A stretch of DNA of 7,764 nt. It comes from Candidatus Bathyarchaeota archaeon. GTDB taxonomy: Archaea; Thermoproteota; Bathyarchaeia; TCS64. The translations under genes were made by a program, and so were the position numbers. The stretch is from the NCBI GenBank assembly GCA_026014515.1, contig JAOZIG010000311.1:1-7764 (forward strand), in the 5' to 3' direction. Shown here piece by piece: positions 5,309-7,764 of the stretch. The notes below the pieces were generated by a model. The model saw nothing but the letters and a program-made list of their open reading frames with translations, was not told the origin of the DNA and ran no database searches. The stretch's first letter is position 1; the number at the start of each line of letters is the position of its first letter.

Positions 5309-6232
5309 ATGTCAACTAGCCCACAGGGGCATGATGATATCAACCAAAGTTGCCCAGAATGCGGCTCATCCCATATTGTTATCGATAACAATGTGGGTGA
5401 ACGAGTCTGCAGTCAATGCGGCTATGTTCTAGGTGAGGTCTTCATGGATAGGACGCCCGAATGGAGGGCGTTTAATGTTCAGGAACAGAACACGCGTAGC
5501 AGGGTTGGGTTACCAACCAGCTTAGCAGTATCAGACAAGGGGCTTCATACATCTTTTGGCAACATCTATAGAGATACCAAAGGCAAAGTCTCCACTGAAC
5601 GGAAATGGCAGCTTCTCAGATTATCCAAGTGGCAGAGAAGGGTCTCAGGTAACTCTAATCAGAGGAACCTTAACAAAGCCATGAGTACCTTGGCGAGACT
5701 CGTCAGCCACCTGAATATCAGCAGACAGGTTCAGGAACAGGCAGCACATATCTATAGGAAAGCACTCCAGAAGGAGCTTGTAAAGGGAAGAAGCATCGAG
5801 AACGTGATGTCTGCAAGCCTTTACGCGGCTTGCAGGATGACCAAGACCCAGCGGACACTAAGTGAGATCGCTGAGTACATTTCTGGAGACAAGATGGAGA
5901 TAGCGAAAACATACAGACTCATCTATAACGAGCTTGACCTGAGTGTACCAAGACCAAACGCAAGAAACAGGATACCCAAGATAGCATCAAGGGCGAATAT
6001 CCCCCAGAATATACAGCTCCTAGCCTCAGAGCTACTAAGAAAAGCAGAGAAGGAGAAAATCACTGCCGGAAAAGACCCTAACGGTCTAGCCGCAGCGGCT
6101 TTGTATATTGTATGTATTCAGGAGGACCAGAAGTTTACTCAGAAGGATATTGCGTTTGCCGCCGGGGTGACTGAGGTCACTATTCGTAACAGGTACAAGG
6201 GAATTGTTGAGAGTTTGGAGATTATCCTCTAA
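5309..6232 (+). CDS. tfb: Transcription initiation factor TFB
   Basis: TFB bridges TBP at the TATA box and RNA polymerase and is essential for archaeal transcription initiation. The product is 307 residues, the usual length. The N-terminal zinc ribbon has C15-x2-C18 and C34-x2-C37 (CPECGSSHIV and CSQCGYVLGE). The B-finger/B-linker region spans about 45-110, with DRTPEWRAFN and RSRVGLPTS as in canonical TFBs. Two cyclin repeats follow at about 115-205 and 215-305, including SIENVMSASLYAACRMTKTQRTL and DPNGLAAAALYIVC; the HTH of the second repeat ends with QKDIAFAAGVTEVTIRNRYK. It appears intact and functional. It is the third gene of the operon, 2 bases after eS30, with no good SD of its own, so translation is probably coupled. 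A large palindrome lies within codons 21-30. Confidence 0.97.
   Translation: MSTSPQGHDDINQSCPECGSSHIVIDNNVGERVCSQCGYVLGEVFMDRTPEWRAFNVQEQNTRSRVGLPTSLAVSDKGLHTSFGNIYRDTKGKVSTERKWQLLRLSKWQRRVSGNSNQRNLNKAMSTLARLVSHLNISRQVQEQAAHIYRKALQKELVKGRSIENVMSASLYAACRMTKTQRTLSEIAEYISGDKMEIAKTYRLIYNELDLSVPRPNARNRIPKIASRANIPQNIQLLASELLRKAEKEKITAGKDPNGLAAAALYIVCIQEDQKFTQKDIAFAAGVTEVTIRNRYKGIVESLEIIL
5370..5397. repeat. 28-base near-perfect palindrome inside the TFB coding sequence
   Basis: The core ATTGTTATCGATAACAAT (5375-5392) is an exact 18-base palindrome. It extends with CCCAT on the left and GTGGG on the right; four of those five pairs match and the fifth is T opposite G, a wobble in RNA. The arms cover codons 21-30, between the two zinc knuckles, about 60 bases after the ATG. 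Confidence 0.8.
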
Positions 6233-6238
6233 TCCCTA

Positions 6239-6244
6239 TTTTTT
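6239..6244 (+). terminator. T6 tract after TFB
   Basis: TTTTTT begins 7 bases after the TFB stop codon, a position like that of the tracts after the SmAP3 and cold-shock genes. It is a likely U-tract terminator for the operon; no stem precedes it. Confidence 0.55.
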
Positions 6245-6268
6245 ATATGGATAAGGTAAAACCTGAAT

Positions 6269-6277
6269 GTTTATAAC
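6269..6277 (+). promoter_or_regulatory. Probable TATA box of the cold-shock gene
   Basis: GTTTATAAC would place a start near 6300, giving a leader of about 55 bases that includes the hairpin at 6305-6324 and the SD at 6343. A nearer AT-rich block at 6321-6330 would start transcription past the SD and is less likely. Confidence 0.45.
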
Positions 6278-6304
6278 ATACGTTTTTCGTTATAGCCGCA
6301 ACTC

Positions 6305-6324
6305 ATTGTCCGGGAAAAGACAAT
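6305..6324 (+). repeat. Inverted repeat in the cold-shock gene leader
   Basis: ATTGTC and GACAAT form a 6-base stem around an 8-base loop, CGGGAAAA. It lies near the predicted 5' end of the transcript, about 19 bases before the SD. It could stabilise the leader or be a temperature-responsive structure, which is inference. Confidence 0.4.
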
Positions 6325-6342
6325 ATAATAATCAACAAACAA

Positions 6343-6349
6343 GGAGTGA
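6343..6349 (+). promoter_or_regulatory. Shine-Dalgarno sequence selecting a CTG start
   Basis: GGAGTGA lies 6 bases before CTG 6356, the same spacing as the eS30 site to its ATA. Its TGA is an in-frame stop, which limits the possible start to the three codons that follow (CAA, GAA, CTG) or later. Confidence 0.65.
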
Positions 6350-6355
6350 CAAGAA

Positions 6356-6556
6356 CTGAAAGGAACAGTAAGAAAATGGTTATACGACCAAGGATTCGGA
6401 TTCATCAAGACTAACGATAGTAAGAAAGATATTTTCTGCCACAGTCGAGACGTAAAAAATTGCTACGATCTTGATATGGGCGACATAGTAGAGTTCGAGC
6501 TTGAGAAGACCGATAAAGGTCCAAGAGCCATCAACGTAAAGATAGTATACAACTAG
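6356..6556 (+). CDS. Cold-shock-domain protein, CspA-like, with probable CTG start
   Basis: The product is 66 residues, the size of a single-domain cold-shock protein, which binds single-stranded RNA/DNA and acts as an RNA chaperone. After the initiator it reads KGTVRKWLYDQGFGFIKTND, with RNP1 as QGFGFIK (usually KGFGFI). RNP2 is DIFCHSRDV where bacterial proteins usually have DVFVHFS, so Cys replaces Val and Ser replaces the aromatic after His. GDIVEFELEKTDKGPRAINV matches the end of the fold. An in-frame TGA at 6347 rules out an upstream start, and no ATG, GTG or TTG occurs until residue 38, well inside the fold. CTG 6356 follows GGAGTGA by 6 bases and gives the standard N-terminus. The gene appears monocistronic with a T6 tract after its stop. 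Short genes without standard starts are usually missed. Confidence 0.85.
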   Translation: MKGTVRKWLYDQGFGFIKTNDSKKDIFCHSRDVKNCYDLDMGDIVEFELEKTDKGPRAINVKIVYN

Positions 6557-6562
6557 TTTTTT
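6557..6562 (+). terminator. T6 tract directly after the cold-shock gene
   Basis: TTTTTT abuts the TAG stop codon and lies just ahead of the tgtA TATA box, a likely U-tract terminator separating the two transcripts. Confidence 0.5.
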
Positions 6563-6567
6563 AGACC

Positions 6568-6578
6568 AAATTATATAC
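6568..6578 (+). promoter_or_regulatory. TATA box of tgtA
   Basis: AAATTATATAC is centred about 27 bases before ATG 6601. That spacing predicts a leaderless transcript starting at or next to the ATG, consistent with the lack of an SD sequence upstream. Confidence 0.6.
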
Positions 6579-6579
6579 A

Positions 6580-6600
6580 GGGGCATGCATTTGATGCCCT
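6580..6600. promoter_or_regulatory. Inverted repeat between TATA box and tgtA start (candidate operator)
   Basis: GGGCAT (6581-6586) and ATGCCC (6594-6599) are exact inverted arms around GCATTTG. The repeat fills the space between the TATA box and the ATG, where a bound repressor would block RNA polymerase. If the transcript is leaderless this is a DNA signal, not an mRNA hairpin. Confidence 0.45.
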
Positions 6601-7764
6601 ATGTCGTTTGAGCTGAGGGACAGAGACCTACTAGGCAGGATTGGACGCATAACAGTCAAGGGCAAGACACTGGAAACACCAGCGTTCATGCCCGTTGTAA
6701 ACCCACTCATCGAAACCATCAAGCCAAATCGCCTCAAGAAGGACTTTGGCTGTGATATTCTCATCACTAACAGCTACATCATCAGAAACCACTTCCAAGA
6801 TGTACCAGACTTGGAGCTACACAAGCTCCTTGACTACGATGGTGTGGTGATGACTGATAGTGGAGCATACCAGATACTGGTCTATGGTGAGGTCGAGGTC
6901 ACTCAGCCTGAGATAATTGATTGGCAGAAAAAGATAGGCAGCGATATCAGCGTCATACTTGATATTCCCACAGGCTGGGATGTACCAAGAGAAACCGTAG
7001 AATACACGGTAGACGAGACCCTGAAAAGAGCAGAAGCAGCCCTACCACTCATCGAAGACACTCCAAACCTATGGGTAGGACCCATACAGGGAGGAAAACA
7101 CCTAGACTTGGTTGCTAAATCAGCGAAAAGAATAGGCGAGATGCCATTCGATGTCCATGCACTTGGAAGCCCAACCGAGGTAATGGAGCGCTACATGTAT
7201 CCAGTGCTTGTTGATATGGCGATGACAGCAAAGCTCAACGCACCAGTGGAGCGCCCAATCCACCTATTCGGTGCAGGACACCCCAACATATTCGCCATGA
7301 GCGTAGCAATGGGTTATGACCTCTTTGACTCGGCTGCTTACGCGTTATTCGCCAAGGATGAACGCTACCTCACAAACAGGGGCACATACATGTTCAAAGA
7401 CCTTCAATATCTACCCTGTGGGTGCCCCATCTGCAGAAACAGGAGCCCAGAAGACCTACGAGACATGCCCCAACATGAACGCCAACGACTCATCGCGGAA
7501 CATAACCTGCATGTGACCATGACCGAGATGGAGACCGTTAAACAAGCAATCGTTGAGGGAAGCCTCTGGGACCTCGTGGAGACACGAGCAAAGGGACACG
7601 CAGAGATGACATCAGCGTTGAAAACCCTCAGCAAGTACAGCAAATATCTGGAGGAAAGCAGTCCCGGATTCAAGGGCAAAGGCGTCTTCTACTATGATTA
7701 TCACAGTCTTGCAAAGCCAGAGGTAATCAGATACCAAAGAAAGCTATTGGAGAACTATCGACCC
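6601..7764 (+). CDS. tgtA: Archaeosine tRNA-guanine transglycosylase, catalytic part (3' end outside window)
   Basis: 388 codons are visible and the frame is open at the window end. TgtA exchanges guanine at position 15 of the tRNA D-loop for preQ0, the first step of archaeosine synthesis. The TIM-barrel catalytic domain is complete here. Conserved catalytic aspartates are D86 in VVMTDSGAYQ and D243 in LFDSAAYALFA. The substrate loop includes GPIQGG at 160-165 and HALGSP at 186-191. The zinc site is CGCPIC (C273, C275, C278) with a histidine in the EHNLHV segment (H301 or H304). The following FKGKGVFYYDYHSLAKPEV segment begins the archaeal-specific C-terminal region; whether a PUA domain follows lies outside the window. 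A separate TGT-type PUA protein is at 2065-2532. ATG 6601 probably begins a leaderless mRNA from the TATA box at 6568. Confidence 0.95.
   Translation, partial: MSFELRDRDLLGRIGRITVKGKTLETPAFMPVVNPLIETIKPNRLKKDFGCDILITNSYIIRNHFQDVPDLELHKLLDYDGVVMTDSGAYQILVYGEVEVTQPEIIDWQKKIGSDISVILDIPTGWDVPRETVEYTVDETLKRAEAALPLIEDTPNLWVGPIQGGKHLDLVAKSAKRIGEMPFDVHALGSPTEVMERYMYPVLVDMAMTAKLNAPVERPIHLFGAGHPNIFAMSVAMGYDLFDSAAYALFAKDERYLTNRGTYMFKDLQYLPCGCPICRNRSPEDLRDMPQHERQRLIAEHNLHVTMTEMETVKQAIVEGSLWDLVETRAKGHAEMTSALKTLSKYSKYLEESSPGFKGKGVFYYDYHSLAKPEVIRYQRKLLENYRP

Noticed and set aside
6903..7679. Frames overlapping tgtA on both strands
   Set aside because: tgtA is intact with all its motifs across this stretch; the other frames are chance openings.
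1..7764. Mobile elements, CRISPR array, tRNA or rRNA genes
   Set aside because: I saw no transposase, regularly spaced direct repeats, or cloverleaf-like segments. Intergenic spacers are all under 180 bases and are accounted for by promoters and terminators.

Overview
This window is archaeal chromosome of roughly mid-40s %GC by eye. Transcription and translation genes typical of archaea dominate it: TFB with a zinc ribbon and cyclin repeats, MBF1, a long Sm-like protein of SmAP3 type, a Fap7/AK6-type ATPase, ribosomal protein eS30 and archaeosine tRNA-guanine transglycosylase. eS30 and SmAP3 point to the TACK/Asgard side rather than a classical euryarchaeon. F420-dependent methylene-H4MPT dehydrogenase (Mtd) implies a tetrahydromethanopterin C1 pathway. 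A Bathyarchaeia-like or Asgard-like lineage would fit, but the window alone does not decide.

Layout, left to right. A 3'-truncated M20-type amidohydrolase resembling AbgB (minus, 1-1126) is divergent from mtd (plus, 1233-2063). mtd converges, with a single base between stop codons, on a small PUA-domain protein (minus, 2065-2532). That protein is divergent from an apparent operon of MBF1, the AK6/Fap7 homologue and a DUF1922 zinc-ribbon protein (2593-3889). A separately promoted SmAP3 gene follows (3954-4376). After an AT-rich, T-tract-laden spacer comes a second operon: an unrecognised cysteine-containing protein, eS30 and TFB (4550-6232). A short cold-shock-domain protein (6356-6556) and the catalytic part of TgtA (6601 to the window end) close the region.

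The most unusual property is translation initiation. Two genes that must be real, eS30 and the AK6 homologue, have no ATG, GTG or TTG start compatible with the conserved N-terminus. Both instead have ATA 6-7 bases after a Shine-Dalgarno sequence and 1-2 bases after the upstream stop codon. The cold-shock gene appears to start at CTG, 6 bases after GGAGTGA. mtd and the M20 gene start best at TTG. ATG-only or ATG/GTG/TTG gene calling misses or truncates several of these genes.

Other structure: a 28-base near-perfect palindrome inside the TFB coding sequence, an inverted repeat between the TATA box and start codon of tgtA, a TATA-like element that may serve both the PUA gene and MBF1, a leader hairpin before the cold-shock gene, and T6 tracts just after the stop codons of the SmAP3, TFB and cold-shock genes. 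A TGT-type PUA protein encoded apart from the TgtA catalytic gene suggests a two-gene tRNA-modification arrangement.
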